Shown here one piece after another: positions 33,835 through 44,461 of a stretch of 64,000 bases of DNA. The stretch lies in assembly GCA_014879735.1 (NCBI GenBank), contig JACSRN010000150.1:1-64000 (forward strand), given 5' to 3'. A model generated the notes under the pieces. The model saw only the letters and a list, made by a program, of their open reading frames with translations. It was not told where the DNA came from and ran no database searches. Position numbers and translations under genes: made by a program. Numbering within the stretch: position 1 is the stretch's first letter; each line of letters opens with the position of its first letter. This DNA comes from Paracoccaceae bacterium (lineage in GTDB: Bacteria; Pseudomonadota; Alphaproteobacteria; Rhodobacterales; Rhodobacteraceae).

Positions 33835-35124
33835 ATGTCGGCAACCCTGATCATTGTCCTTGCCTTCATTGCCGCGCTGCTGATCGGGATGCCGGTCGCC
33901 GTGGCGCTTGGCGCCGCATCGATCGCGGCACTTCTGACCCTGGGGCTGCCGCTGGAATATCTGGCGCAGAACGCCTTCAGCGCCATCGATTCCTTCACGC
34001 TGATCGCCATTCCGATGTTCATCTTTGCCGGCACGCTGATGGAGCGCGGCGGGCTGACCCATGATCTGATCGCGCTGTCGCGTGCCATCGTCGGCGACCG
34101 CAAGGGCGGGCTGGGGACTGTCACGGTGCTGGCCTGTTCGCTTTTCGCAGCGATCACCGGCTCGGGCCCGGCGACGGCGGCGGCCATCGGCTCGATCATG
34201 ATCCCGGCGATGATCAAGGACGGCTACAGCCGCAGTTTCGCCACCGGGCTTACCGCCTCGGCCGGCGGGCTGGGCGTGGTCATCCCACCCTCGATTCCGA
34301 TGATCATCTACGGCGTCTCGGCCGAGGTCTCGATCACCGGCCTGTTCGTCGCGGGCATCGTGCCGGGGATCCTGCTGGCCGCCGTGATCTTCGGCACCTC
34401 GAAATTCATCAGCCACCGCAACGGCTTTGGATCGGCCCGGATCGAGGGCGACCGCGGCCGGCACATGCGCGACGCGCTGATCCGCGCCCGCTGGGCCATC
34501 CTTGCCCCGGTCGTCATCCTGGGGGGCATCTACAGTGGCCTTGTCACCGTGACCGAGGCCTCGGTGCTGGGCGCGCTTTATGCGCTGTTCGTGGGGGCGG
34601 TGGTCAACCGCCGGCTTGACCTGCGGGGCTTCTATGCCTGCCTTGTGCAGACCGCCAAGATCGCCGGCACCGTGCTGATCATCCTGTCGACCGGCCTTGT
34701 CTTCGGCCGGCTGATGGCGATGCACCAGATTCCGCAGGAGGTGACGGCACTGCTGAGCGGAACGATCACCAGCCCGACGCTGATGATCCTGCTGATTGCG
34801 GCGCTGCTGCTGTTCATCGGCATGTGGATGGAGACGATCGCCCAGATCGTGATCCTGACGCCGCTCCTGCTGCCGCTGGCGGTGGATGCCGGCCTGCATC
34901 CGCTGCAGTTCGGCCTGATGTTCGTGATCGCCTGCGAGATCGGCTTTCAGACCCCGCCGCTGGGCGTGAACCTGTTCGTCGCCGGAGAGATCGGCAACAC
35001 GCCCATCGAAGAGGTGTCGCGTGGAGCCATCCCCTTCGTCATCACCGAATCCGCAGTCATGCTGCTGGTGGCCTTCGTGCCCTCGCTGTCGCTGTGGTTG
35101 CCGTCCGTTATGGGCTATATCTAA
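33835..35124 (+). CDS. dctM: TRAP transporter large permease (DctM-type)
   Basis: A 429-residue translocating subunit with about twelve membrane segments. Typical DctM features are LLIGMPVAVALGAASIAALL, FIFAGTLMERGGL, ITGSGPATAAAIGSIMIPAM, GLGVVIPPSIPMIIYG and ACEIGFQTPPLGVNLFVA. It performs sodium-coupled uptake of the solute delivered by the binding protein. Its position between dctQ and dctP is the usual order. Confidence 0.95.
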   Translation: MSATLIIVLAFIAALLIGMPVAVALGAASIAALLTLGLPLEYLAQNAFSAIDSFTLIAIPMFIFAGTLMERGGLTHDLIALSRAIVGDRKGGLGTVTVLACSLFAAITGSGPATAAAIGSIMIPAMIKDGYSRSFATGLTASAGGLGVVIPPSIPMIIYGVSAEVSITGLFVAGIVPGILLAAVIFGTSKFISHRNGFGSARIEGDRGRHMRDALIRARWAILAPVVILGGIYSGLVTVTEASVLGALYALFVGAVVNRRLDLRGFYACLVQTAKIAGTVLIILSTGLVFGRLMAMHQIPQEVTALLSGTITSPTLMILLIAALLLFIGMWMETIAQIVILTPLLLPLAVDAGLHPLQFGLMFVIACEIGFQTPPLGVNLFVAGEIGNTPIEEVSRGAIPFVITESAVMLLVAFVPSLSLWLPSVMGYI

Positions 35125-35136
35125 GGGAGGAAGAGA

Positions 35137-36129
35137 ATGATTCTGAAAGCCGGCGCCCTGGCGCTTTCCCTGTTTGCGCTTGCGTCGACCGCATTCGCGC
35201 AGGAATACACGATCCGGCTGTCGCATGGCGACAACGAGACCAACCCGACCCATATCACCGCGCTGGCCTTTGCCGAGCGGGTGGCCGAATACACCGGCGG
35301 CCGCGTCGAGGTGAAGATCTTCCCGGCCAACCAGCTTGGCAGCGAGGAAGAGGTCATCCGCGCCGTCCGCAACAACACGATCCAGGCGCAGATCCCCGCC
35401 ATGGCCAACGTGCATCCGGTTGCACCCTCGGTCGGCGTGCTGCTGCTGCCCTATCTCTTCAAGAACAGCGAAGAGGCCCATGCCGGGCTTGATGCCGTCC
35501 TTGCACCGATGAACGACCGGATCACCCAGGAAGGCGGCATCCGCTTCCTCGGCATCCTGGAAAAGGGCTTTCGCGTCCTGACCAATTCGGTGCGTCCGGT
35601 CGAGACGCTGGAAGATCTGCAGGGGCTGAAGATCCGTGTCTCGCCGAACGAGATCGTGATCAACACCTTCAAATCCTGGGGTCTGGACCCGATCCCGATG
35701 GGCTGGGGCGAGGTGTTCACCGCGCTGCAGCAGGGCGTCATCGACGGGCAGGAAAACCCCTATACCACCGCGCAGACCTCGAAATTCTACGAAATCCAGA
35801 AATACATCACTGAAATCCACTACATGGTCTGGACCGGCCCGCTGCTGATCAGCGAGCAGTTCTACCAGAGCCTGCCGACCGACCTGCAGGAAGCGGTCAG
35901 CCGCGCCGGACAGGAGGCGGTCGTGGTCGGCCGTGCGGCAAATGCGGTGCAGACCGAGGAAGCCATGGTCTTCCTGAAGGAGCAGGGCATGGTTCTGTCG
36001 GGCGCCCCGAAGGACGAGGAAAAGTGGATCGAGGCCGCGCGCGGCATCTGGCCCAGCCTCTATGCCTCGGTGGGTGGCGAGGAATGGGTCCTGTCGGCCA
36101 CCACGCTGATGTCCGAAGCCGCCAAGTGA
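35137..36129 (+). CDS. dctP: TRAP transporter solute-binding protein (DctP-type)
   Basis: A 330-residue periplasmic protein with a signal peptide (residues 1-22, cleaved after AFA). The DctP core is visible: GRVEVKIFPANQLGSEEEVIRAVRNNTIQ, LKIRVSPNEIVINTFKSWGLDPIPMGWGEVFTALQQGVIDGQENP. The Arg in KIRVS is the usual carboxylate-binding residue, suggesting a sugar acid or other acidic ligand, though some family members bind sugars or polyols. A strong terminator follows. Confidence 0.94.
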   Translation: MILKAGALALSLFALASTAFAQEYTIRLSHGDNETNPTHITALAFAERVAEYTGGRVEVKIFPANQLGSEEEVIRAVRNNTIQAQIPAMANVHPVAPSVGVLLLPYLFKNSEEAHAGLDAVLAPMNDRITQEGGIRFLGILEKGFRVLTNSVRPVETLEDLQGLKIRVSPNEIVINTFKSWGLDPIPMGWGEVFTALQQGVIDGQENPYTTAQTSKFYEIQKYITEIHYMVWTGPLLISEQFYQSLPTDLQEAVSRAGQEAVVVGRAANAVQTEEAMVFLKEQGMVLSGAPKDEEKWIEAARGIWPSLYASVGGEEWVLSATTLMSEAAK

Positions 36130-36181
36130 TCTGACCGGCGGGCGCGCCCCGTGCGCCCGCGCCGGAGATGCAGGAAACCAA

Positions 36182-36210
36182 CCCCGGCCGCGCCCCGCGG
36201 CCGGGGTTTT
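36182..36210 (+). terminator. Rho-independent terminator of the TRAP operon
   Basis: An 11-base perfect GC-rich stem (CCCCGGCCGCG with CGCGGCCGGGG) around a CCC loop, followed by TTTT, about 50 bases after the dctP stop. Confidence 0.88.
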
Positions 36211-36274
36211 CGCTTGCCGGGGCATCGGGCCACGCCCGGCGGCGGGGGCTCTCGCTTGCCAGGGCATCGCGCCA
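36211..36274. repeat. Imperfect 22-base direct repeat
   Basis: CGCTTGCC-x-GGGCATCG-x-GCCA occurs at 36211-36232 and 36253-36274 with two mismatches and a 42-base period, just after the terminator. No function is evident. Confidence 0.5.
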
Positions 36275-36542
36275 TTGAAGGATGCAGGGCGGGGCCGCCT
36301 GCCGGATGCCGCCTGCGTGGCAGGCCCTCGACGCGACATCGCTATGGCGGGCGGGACCGCGGTGGCCGGGCCGGGGCATCGCTCTTGCAAGGGGGGGCGG
36401 ATCCATCCGATCGGGGCAGGGCGACGGCCAATCGCGCAGCACGAGTCGACCGCCCGCCTGCCAGGCGGCAGAACCGGCGGCAGGCCACGGAAACATCACC
36501 GTCAGGCTTGCCAAGCGTTTGATTTTTCGTGATGAAATCAAC

Positions 36543-36617
<75 letters not shown>

Positions 36618-36696
36618 ACCGTGCGGCGCTGTTTAGCGGGTGGGTTTCGCGGCTGCAAGGGGGGCTGGCGGAAAAAATGTGTGCGGAGATGGGCGG

Positions 36697-37866
36697 ATGA
36701 CCTGGGATGTGGTCGTGCTGGGCGCCGGCGCGGCGGGAATGCTGGCCGCGGTCGAGGCGGGGCGGCGGGGGCGGCGGGTTCTGCTGGTCGACCGTGCGGC
36801 CAGGCCGGGCGAGAAGATCCGCATCTCGGGCGGCGGCCGGTGCAATTTCACCAATCTCGGCATCGCCGTGGATCGGTATCTCGGGCGCAATCCGCGCTTT
36901 GCGCTGTCGGCGCTGAAGCGGTTCACGCAATGGGATTTCATCGACCGGATGGATCGCGCCGGAATAGCCTGGCACGAAAAGACCCTGGGGCAGCTGTTCT
37001 GCGATGGTTCGGCGAAGCAGATCGTCGACTGGCTGTCGCGCGAGATGGCGGCGGCGGGCGTCACCCTGTGGACCGGGACCGAACCCGGGGCGGTGACGCG
37101 CGGGCCGGCCGGCTTTGCGGTCGAGACCTCGCGCGGGGTGCAGGCGGCGGCGGCGGTCGTCGTGGCCACCGGCGGCAAGTCGATCCCGAAGATGGGCGCC
37201 ACCAGCCATGGCTACCGCATCGCAGAAAGCTTCGGCCTGCCCGTCACCGAAACCCGCCCCGGGCTGGTGCCGCTGACCTTTGCCGAACAGGAGCTTGGCT
37301 GGATGCGGCCGCTGGCCGGGGTTTCGCTGCCCGTGCGCATCGCCTGCGGCCGGACCGCCTTCGACGAGGCGGCGCTGTTCACCCATCGCGGCCTGTCGGG
37401 GCCGGCGGTGCTGCAGATCTCCAGCTACTGGCGCGAAGGGCAGGGGATCGCGCTGGATCTGCTGCCCGGGCAGGATGCGGCGGCGCTGCTGCGCGCGGCG
37501 AAGCAGGCGGCGGGGCGGGCGCAGCTTGCCACCGTGCTGGCGCGCCACATTCCCGAGCGGCTGGCGCGCCATCTTGCCGCGGGGGATCCCGGGCCGATGG
37601 CCGGGCTGGCGGCGGCCAGGCTTGACCAGGTGGCCCGGCGGCTGGCGGACTGGCCGCTGCTGCCGGTGGGCAGCGAAGGCTATCGCACGGCCGAAGTCAC
37701 GCTGGGCGGCGTCGACACCGACGCGCTGGATGCGCGTACGCTGCAGGCGCGGGCGGTTCCGGGGCTGTACTTCGTGGGCGAGGTGGTCGACATCACCGGC
37801 TGGCTGGGCGGCTACAACTTCCAATGGGCCTGGTCGAGCGGCTGGGCGGCGGGGCAGGCGGCCTGA
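36697..37866 (+). CDS. HI0933/BaiN-family flavoprotein (NAD(P)/FAD-dependent oxidoreductase)
   Basis: A 389-residue flavoprotein. The FAD-binding Rossmann start is VVVLGAGAAGMLAAVEAGRRG; the family motif GEKIRISGGGRCNFTN and the second signature AEVTLGGVDTDALDARTLQ follow, and the C-terminus is GLYFVGEVVDITGWLGGYNFQWAWSSGWAAG. These mark the HI0933 (YhiN/BaiN) family, whose physiological substrates are mostly unknown. ATG 36697 directly precedes the Rossmann fold. The gene converges on the TSUP permease, with stops 6 bases apart. Confidence 0.93.
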   Translation: MTWDVVVLGAGAAGMLAAVEAGRRGRRVLLVDRAARPGEKIRISGGGRCNFTNLGIAVDRYLGRNPRFALSALKRFTQWDFIDRMDRAGIAWHEKTLGQLFCDGSAKQIVDWLSREMAAAGVTLWTGTEPGAVTRGPAGFAVETSRGVQAAAAVVVATGGKSIPKMGATSHGYRIAESFGLPVTETRPGLVPLTFAEQELGWMRPLAGVSLPVRIACGRTAFDEAALFTHRGLSGPAVLQISSYWREGQGIALDLLPGQDAAALLRAAKQAAGRAQLATVLARHIPERLARHLAAGDPGPMAGLAAARLDQVARRLADWPLLPVGSEGYRTAEVTLGGVDTDALDARTLQARAVPGLYFVGEVVDITGWLGGYNFQWAWSSGWAAGQAA

Positions 37867-37872
37867 CGCCGG

Positions 37873-38643
37873 TCATCCGCCACGCAGCACCCCGTCCAGC
37901 GCCGGCACGCTGACCAGGGCGGCGCCGGCGATCAGCGCATAGGTGATGCGGCGGAAGGTGCGCTCGCCGGCCATGCCGAACATCCGGCTGCCGAACCAGA
38001 CACCCAGCCCGTAGAGCGGCGCCACCGCCATTGCCGCCGCCAGGATCGGCAGGGTGAAAAGCCCGCTCGACAGATAGCCCAGGGCCGAAATTGCCGAGGA
38101 CAGCGCGAAGTAGAACACCACATTCGCCCGCACGGTTCGCGGCGGGATCGGCCCGCCCAGCCAATAGGCCACGACCGGCGGTCCGCCGATCTGTGCCGCG
38201 CCGGAAAACAGGCCGGAGACTGCGCCCACCAGCACCGTCAGCGCAGGCCTCGGCCGGCCGTGATAGCGCCAGCCCGACACCAGCAGCGCCAGCAGCGCCA
38301 CCACCACGACCACGATCGACCAGCGGATGGTCTGTGGCGCAAGACTGGTCAGCAGCCAGATCCCGGCCGGCACGCCCACCAACGCGCCGGCCGTCATGGT
38401 CAGCACCTCGCGGCGGTCGGCGGCGCGAAAGGCGGGTGGAATCAGCCCCAGCGTCATCACCCCGTCCGCGACCAGCAGCAACGGCACCGCGACCTGCGGT
38501 CCGACCGCGGCGCTGGCCAGCGGAATGAAGATCATCGCGCCGCCAAAGCCCGAAAAGCCACGGGCCAGCCCGCCGATCAGGCTGCCTGCGATCATGAAGC
38601 CAAGGGCAAGCGGGGTATCCGCGGGTCCTGGAATGTCGAACAT
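37873..38643 (-). CDS. TSUP (TauE/SafE) family permease
   Basis: A 256-residue membrane protein with about eight segments and the two repeated TSUP motifs, GLARGFSGFGGAMIFIPLAS near the start and SGLFSGAAQIGGPPVVAYWLGG in the middle. Family members export sulfite, sulfoacetate or other small sulfur-containing or organic anions. No neighbouring sulfur gene indicates a substrate. Confidence 0.88.
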   Translation of the reverse strand: MFDIPGPADTPLALGFMIAGSLIGGLARGFSGFGGAMIFIPLASAAVGPQVAVPLLLVADGVMTLGLIPPAFRAADRREVLTMTAGALVGVPAGIWLLTSLAPQTIRWSIVVVVVALLALLVSGWRYHGRPRPALTVLVGAVSGLFSGAAQIGGPPVVAYWLGGPIPPRTVRANVVFYFALSSAISALGYLSSGLFTLPILAAAMAVAPLYGLGVWFGSRMFGMAGERTFRRITYALIAGAALVSVPALDGVLRGG

Positions 38644-38706
38644 GCCTCTGTCCCGTCAGGTCGCCGCCAGATTGCACGTCCGCGCGCCGGCGGCAATGTC
38701 GGGAGG

Positions 38707-39348
38707 TCAGTTTTCCCCGTCCTGCGGCGCTGCCCTGCGAAACAGGCTGTACTGGAAGGGCTGCGGGCTGCCCCAGGGCGTGCGGTGCAGGTACCGGCGC
38801 TCCGCCAGGAGGCGGTAGCCGGGGCCGAGCATCCGGGCCAGATCCCCCGGGCCATAGCGCAGAACCGGCAGGCCGCTGCAGCGGTCAGGCCCGTCGGGGG
38901 CGAAGGTGGCGATCAGCGCATGGCCGTCTGGCGCCAGCGCCCGCTCCAGCCGGTCGAGATAGGCCGCGCGCGCCGCCGCCTCGACCAGGAAATGCAACAC
39001 CGCGCGGTCGTGCCACAGGCCATAGCGCCGCGCGGGCATCCAGCGGGTGACGTCGGCCGCGATCCAGTGCACCGCCTGCGCGCCCTGCGCCTCCAGCCGG
39101 TCGCGCGCGGCACCGATCGCCACCGCCGACAGATCCAGCACGGTGACATCGGTAAAGCCGCGCCCGGTCAGCGCCCCGGCCAGGCGCGAGGTGCCGCCGC
39201 CGATGTCGATCACCGCGCTGTCCGGCCCGATCCCCGCCAATGCGATCAGCTTAAGCGAGCCGGCGGGATCGTCCTCATGCCAGCTCAGCTCCGCCTCGGC
39301 CTTGCGGCGGTAGATGTCATTCCAATACGACGCCTGGTCGGGATCCAT
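38707..39348 (-). CDS. Class I SAM-dependent methyltransferase
   Basis: A 213-residue methyltransferase. Motif I is AVIDIGGGTSRLAGALTGRG, the acidic end of strand 2 is VTVLDLSAVAI, and motif post-I is WIAADVTRW, followed by WHDRAVLHFL. The N-terminus (SYWNDIYRRKAEAELSWHEDDP) resembles proteins often annotated as thiopurine- or tellurite-resistance-type methyltransferases. The substrate is unknown. The start at 39348 puts the typical N-terminus first. Confidence 0.88.
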   Translation of the reverse strand: MDPDQASYWNDIYRRKAEAELSWHEDDPAGSLKLIALAGIGPDSAVIDIGGGTSRLAGALTGRGFTDVTVLDLSAVAIGAARDRLEAQGAQAVHWIAADVTRWMPARRYGLWHDRAVLHFLVEAAARAAYLDRLERALAPDGHALIATFAPDGPDRCSGLPVLRYGPGDLARMLGPGYRLLAERRYLHRTPWGSPQPFQYSLFRRAAPQDGEN

Positions 39349-39502
39349 CGCCCTGCTCCGTTGCCGGCCTGGCGGCCATCCTAGCACGCGGCGGGCAGGG
39401 TGTCGTCGCCCCGGTGCGGCGGGGGCCGGGCGGCACCGGATCGCCCCGGTGCCGACTGTGGCCGACTTTTGGCCCGACTGTGGTCGGCGCGGGCCGGCCG
39501 GC

Positions 39503-40069
39503 TCAGTCCTTGGCGCGTTCCACGTAGGAATCGTCGTCGGTATTGATGACGATCCGGGTCCCCACGTCGATATGCGGCGGCACCATCACGCGCAGCCCGT
39601 TCGAGGTCATCGCCGGCTTGTAGCTGGACGAGGCCGTCTGCCCCTTCACCACCGGCTCGGTCTCGGTGATCTCGACGGTGATCTTCTGCGGCACCTCGAT
39701 GGCGATCGGCACGCCCTCGTAGGTCTTCAGATAGCAGCGCATGCCTTCCTGCAGATAGGGCTTGTTGCCGCCCATCACATCCTCGGTCACGACGACCTGT
39801 TCGTAGCTGACCGGCTCCATGAAGTGGAAGCCCTCGCTATCCTCGTAGAGGAAGTCGTATTCCCGCTCGTCCACGGTGGCCTTTTCCACCTGATCCGTGG
39901 TCTTCCAGCGTTCCGCGACCTTCACCCCGTCCGAGATGCGGCGCATGTCGACCGATGTGGTCGGCGTGCCCTTGCCGGGCCGGTAGGTTTCGGCAAGCAG
40001 GACGACATAGAGCTTGCCGCCCATCTCGACGACATTGCCCTTGCGCAGGGACGAGGCGATGACTTTCAC
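39503..40069 (-). CDS. efp: Elongation factor P
   Basis: EF-P of 188 residues, the exact usual length from a GTG start at 40069 (AAGGAA upstream). It relieves ribosome stalling at polyproline stretches by binding near the E site. Three beta-barrel domains are readable. The loop RPGKGTP presents K33, equivalent to E. coli K34, the residue modified by beta-lysylation. The modifying enzyme gene epmA diverges from it 92 bases away. Confidence 0.97.
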   Translation of the reverse strand: MKVIASSLRKGNVVEMGGKLYVVLLAETYRPGKGTPTTSVDMRRISDGVKVAERWKTTDQVEKATVDEREYDFLYEDSEGFHFMEPVSYEQVVVTEDVMGGNKPYLQEGMRCYLKTYEGVPIAIEVPQKITVEITETEPVVKGQTASSSYKPAMTSNGLRVMVPPHIDVGTRIVINTDDDSYVERAKD

Positions 40070-40161
40070 GCGAGGCGTTCCTTGTGATATGGCGGCCCGA
40101 AAGGCCGGATGGCGGCGCTGGTAGCGCATCCTTGGCCATATTTCCAGACGGAAAGCCCGAA

Positions 40162-41202
40162 ATGAGCGATACCCCCTGGTGGCACCCCGACCGCCACGCC
40201 GACCGCCGGCCGCTGCTGCTGGCCCGCAACCGCATTGCCGCGGCGATCCGCGGCTGGATGGCCGCCCGGGATTTCGTCGAGGTCGATCCTGCCGCGCTGC
40301 AGCGCAGCCCGGGCAACGAGGCGCATCTGCATGCCTTCCGGACCCTGGCCATCGGCGAGGACGGGGTGGGGCGGGAGCTCTATCTGCACACCTCGCCCGA
40401 ATTTGCGATGAAGCGGCTGCTGGCCGCGGGCGAGCGGCGGATCTTCTCGCTGGGCCATGTCTGGCGCAACCGCGAGCGGGGGCCGCGGCACGAGCCGGAA
40501 TTCACCATGCTGGAATGGTATCGCGTCGGAGAGCCCTATGCCTGGCTGATGCAGGATATCGCAGACTGGGCGCGGCTGGCCTGCGGCGATGGCGTGATGC
40601 GCCACCGCGACCGGATCTGCGATCCAGCGCTGCCGTTCCAGCGCATCACCGTGGCCGAGGCCTTCGCCGCCCATGCCGGAATCGACCTTCTCGCCACGGT
40701 CGATGCCGCGGAGGATGGCGCAGGCGCGACCGATGCGCCCGCGCTGGCCCGGCAGATGGACCGTGCCGGGATCGCGCATATGCCGGGGGAAAGCTGGTCC
40801 GACCTGTTCAGCCGGATATTGTCGGAGCGGGTCGAGCCGCATCTGGGCCTGGGGCGGCTGACGGTGCTTGACCATTATCCCGCGGCCGAGGCGGCGCTGG
40901 CGCGACGGGTTCCGGGGGATGGGCGGCTGGCCGAAAGGTTCGAGGTCTATGCCTGCGGCGTGGAACTGGCCAACGGCTTTGGCGAATTGACCGATCCCGA
41001 CGAACAGCGCCGGCGGTTCCGGGCAGAGATGGCGGTCAAGGCCGAGCGCTATGGCGAGACCTATCCGATCGACGAGGATTTCCTGGCGGCGCTGGCGCTG
41101 ATGCCGCCCGCCGCGGGCTGTGCGCTCGGCTTCGACCGGCTGGTGATGCTGGCCACCGGCGCGCCGCGGCTGGCCGATGTCCTGTGGGTTCCTGCGGGCT
41201 AG
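40162..41202 (+). CDS. epmA: EF-P--(R)-beta-lysine ligase
   Basis: A 346-residue class-II lysyl-tRNA-synthetase-like protein lacking the anticodon-binding domain. It joins beta-lysine to the conserved Lys of EF-P. Class II motif 2 is [27 protein letters not shown] and motif 3 is [30 protein letters not shown] is family-typical. ATG 40162 gives the known N-terminus. Divergent pairing with efp supports the call. No epmB (lysine aminomutase) lies in the window. Confidence 0.95.
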   Translation: MSDTPWWHPDRHADRRPLLLARNRIAAAIRGWMAARDFVEVDPAALQRSPGNEAHLHAFRTLAIGEDGVGRELYLHTSPEFAMKRLLAAGERRIFSLGHVWRNRERGPRHEPEFTMLEWYRVGEPYAWLMQDIADWARLACGDGVMRHRDRICDPALPFQRITVAEAFAAHAGIDLLATVDAAEDGAGATDAPALARQMDRAGIAHMPGESWSDLFSRILSERVEPHLGLGRLTVLDHYPAAEAALARRVPGDGRLAERFEVYACGVELANGFGELTDPDEQRRRFRAEMAVKAERYGETYPIDEDFLAALALMPPAAGCALGFDRLVMLATGAPRLADVLWVPAG

Positions 41203-41264
41203 GCGCTTGCATCGGGCGGGGTTTCGCGTAAGGAGATCGGCAGTTTTCCTGCCGGAGACATCGG

Positions 41265-42293
41265 ATGACCCATCGCATCGCCATTCTGGGCGCCTCGGGC
41301 TATACCGGGGCGGAACTTGTCCGCCTGATCGCGACGCATCCCGGGATGCGCATCACCGCGCTTTCGGCCGATCGCAAGGCCGGCATGACCATGGCCGAGG
41401 TCTTCCCCTTCCTGCGCCATCTTGACCTGCCGCGGTTGGTCAAGATTGACGAGATCGATTTTTCCAGCATCGACCTGTGCTTCTGCGCCCTTCCTCATGC
41501 GACGACGCAGGAAGTGATCGCAAGGCTGCCGAAAGACCTGAAAATCGTCGACCTGTCGGCCGATTTCCGTCTGCGCGACCCGGCCGACTACCAGAAATGG
41601 TACGGCCAGCCGCATGCGGCGGTGGATCTGCAGCAAGAGGCGGTCTACGGCTTGACCGAATTTTACCGCGACGAGATCCGTGCGGGCCGGCTGATCGCCG
41701 GCACCGGCTGCAACGCGGCAACCGGGCAATATGCGCTGCGGCCGCTGATCGCGGCGGGGGTGATCGATCTCGACGACATCGTGATCGACCTCAAGGCCGG
41801 GGTCTCGGGCGCCGGGCGCAGCCTGAAGGAAAACCTGCTTCACGCAGAATTGTCCGGCGGGACTTACACCTATTCCGCCGGCGGAAAGCACCGCCATCTG
41901 GGCGAGTTCGACCAGGAATTCTCGAAACTGGCCGGCCGGCCGGTGCGGGTGCAGTTCACCCCCCATCTGCTGCCGATGAACCGCGGCATCCTGGCCACCG
42001 TCTATGTCAGGGGCGAGGCCGGCGCGGTGCACGAGGTGCTGGCCCGCGCCTATGAAGATGAACCATTCCTGCAGGTTCTGCCCTTCGGCACGCTGCCGTC
42101 CACGCGCGATATCGCAGGGTCGAACTTCTGCCATCTCGGTGTGATCGGCGACCGGATTGCCGGCCGCGCAACGGTCGTGGCGGTGCTGGACAACCTGACC
42201 AAGGGGTCGTCGGGCCAGGCGATCCAGAATGCCAATCTGATGCTGGGCCTGCCGGAAACCGCGGGGCTGATGCTCGCGCCGATCTTTCCCTGA
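41265..42293 (+). CDS. argC: N-acetyl-gamma-glutamyl-phosphate reductase
   Basis: A 342-residue ArgC that reduces N-acetylglutamyl phosphate to the semialdehyde with NADPH, the third step of arginine synthesis. The NADP-binding start is [19 protein letters not shown], the active-site Cys is in [14 protein letters not shown], and the C-terminal half has [18 protein letters not shown] and [16 protein letters not shown]. It has its own promoter region after epmA; ccmE follows 74 bases downstream. Confidence 0.96.
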   Translation: MTHRIAILGASGYTGAELVRLIATHPGMRITALSADRKAGMTMAEVFPFLRHLDLPRLVKIDEIDFSSIDLCFCALPHATTQEVIARLPKDLKIVDLSADFRLRDPADYQKWYGQPHAAVDLQQEAVYGLTEFYRDEIRAGRLIAGTGCNAATGQYALRPLIAAGVIDLDDIVIDLKAGVSGAGRSLKENLLHAELSGGTYTYSAGGKHRHLGEFDQEFSKLAGRPVRVQFTPHLLPMNRGILATVYVRGEAGAVHEVLARAYEDEPFLQVLPFGTLPSTRDIAGSNFCHLGVIGDRIAGRATVVAVLDNLTKGSSGQAIQNANLMLGLPETAGLMLAPIFP

Positions 42294-42367
42294 GGATTGA
42301 TTTCGGTCAAGGTGGCGCGGTGCGGCCGGGGTTAACAGACCCGGGAAATCACAGCAGGAGCGATGCC

Positions 42368-42859
42368 ATGCAAAGCACCGCCACGATCCGGGGCCGGGCG
42401 CAGATCCGCGGCCTCAAGGGATTGAAGAAGAAGCGGCGGATCCAGATCGTCCTTCTGGCCTTCGCGGCGTTGATCCTGGCCACCGGGCTGATCGGCTACG
42501 CGCTGCAGGATGGGATCAACTTCTTTCGCAGCCCGACCCAGGTGATCGACGAACAGCCCGCAGCGGACGAGACGTTCCGGCTGGGCGGGCTGGTGAAGGA
42601 AGGCTCCATCGTGCCGGGCGAGGGGATGGCCTTCACCTTCGTCGTCACCGATGGCGGGGCCGAGATTCCGGTGGCCTATGTCGGCAGCGATCCGAAGCCC
42701 GACCTGTTCACCGAGGGGACCGGCACCATCGCCACCGGGCGGATGGTCGACGGCACGTTCCAGGCCACCGATCTTCTGGCCAAGCATGACGAAAGCTACA
42801 TGCCGCGCGAAGTGGTGGATGCGCTGAAGGAACAGGGCGTCTATCAGCCGGCGGAATAG
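42368..42859 (+). CDS. ccmE: Cytochrome c-type biogenesis protein CcmE
   Basis: The periplasmic haem chaperone of system I cytochrome c maturation, 163 residues. A basic cytoplasmic N-terminus (LKKKRRIQ) precedes the membrane anchor (about residues 28-45), then an OB-fold domain. The haem-binding motif LLAKHDESYMP carries the His that covalently holds haem and the following Tyr. The other ccm genes are not adjacent. A stable hairpin follows the stop. Confidence 0.95.
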   Translation: MQSTATIRGRAQIRGLKGLKKKRRIQIVLLAFAALILATGLIGYALQDGINFFRSPTQVIDEQPAADETFRLGGLVKEGSIVPGEGMAFTFVVTDGGAEIPVAYVGSDPKPDLFTEGTGTIATGRMVDGTFQATDLLAKHDESYMPREVVDALKEQGVYQPAE

Positions 42860-42878
42860 CGCGGCGAGAGGACGCCTG

Positions 42879-42898
42879 GCGCCGGCACCGGCCGGCGC
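42879..42898 (+). terminator. Stable hairpin after ccmE
   Basis: An 8-base perfect stem (GCGCCGGC/GCCGGCGC) around ACCG, 20 bases after the ccmE stop. There is no T tract, so it may protect the mRNA end or assist Rho rather than act as an intrinsic terminator. Confidence 0.4.
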
Positions 42899-43471
42899 AT
42901 CGCGGCCTGACTTCCCTCAAACTGCCGATATTGCCGCCACCGCCGGTGCGGCGGCCTGCGACGGATCGGCGCAGATCGGGGGCAGGCGGCATCGCCGGAT
43001 CGGCCCGGGCCCCGTGCCGCAATGCGGCGCAGGGGCAGGGCGCGGGCTTCGACGCCGGCGCATCGCGGCGCGGCGTTCCGGCGTCGGCGGGCCGATGGGC
43101 CAGGTCGGGCGGGGCCTGGCGGCGCGGGGTCGGGCGCGGGGCTGGGTGCGCCCTTCGCTGCGCCGCAGCGGATGCCCCGGCGCCGCAGCGGCCGGCGCTT
43201 TCTGGCGGAAAGCCGCGAGAAACCGCCCGTCCGGGCCGAAAGCAGGGTCGAAGGTCGGGTTGTGTGGTCGTGGCGTCGCAGCCCGGCTTGCGCGGATGCC
43301 GGGTTCTGCCCGGCGGGGGTGAAATGACAAAGAGATTCTGTCGGACATTTCCGCTGCCGTTCTGCGCCGCTGCTGCGAAGTCAATGCCGTCGTTGCAGAA
43401 TTTTCCGCATGCCGCCCGGTGCGAATGCCGGAATCGACCGAAGTGCCAGTCGCTTTCGCGCCGCCTCTCGG

Positions 43472-43500
43472 TTGACCGCGCCAAGGGCGAAAGGTAAAGC
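43472..43500 (+). promoter_or_regulatory. Probable nuo operon promoter
   Basis: TTGACC (43472-43477) and TAAAGC (43495-43500) are separated by 17 bases and lie about 70 bases before the nuoA start. The -35 matches consensus at five of six positions; the -10 is weak. Confidence 0.45.
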
Positions 43501-43516
43501 GGAACGTGTAGTGCAA

Positions 43517-43536
43517 GCGCGCCGCGAAAGGCGCGC
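43517..43536 (+). promoter_or_regulatory. Hairpin in the nuo 5' leader
   Basis: A 7-base perfect stem (GCGCGCC/GGCGCGC) with loop GCGAAA lies about 17 bases after the proposed -10 and 32 bases before the nuoA start. It could stabilise the long message or affect initiation. Confidence 0.4.
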
Positions 43537-43568
43537 AGGCTCGCTGTCGCCAGCTGAAGGAGCATCTC

Positions 43569-44458
<890 letters not shown>

Positions 44459-44461
44459 GAG

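Larger units (their letters stand above)
36130..36542. other. Intergenic region after the TRAP operon
   Basis: About 410 GC-rich bases holding the terminator and a 22-base direct repeat, listed separately, with no credible gene. The last part before the tRNA gene is less GC-rich. Confidence 0.5.
42860..43568. other. Intergenic region upstream of the nuo operon
   Basis: About 700 bases without a supportable gene. The first 450 are very GC-rich; the last 250 are less so and hold the probable nuo promoter and leader hairpin, listed separately. Long frames on both strands here have Arg/Pro-rich, noncoding-like translations. Confidence 0.5.

Noticed and set aside
33214-36390. A 1058-codon minus-strand frame opposite the TRAP genes
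   Set aside because: Shadow of dctQ, dctM and dctP, with noncoding-like composition and no recognisable motif.
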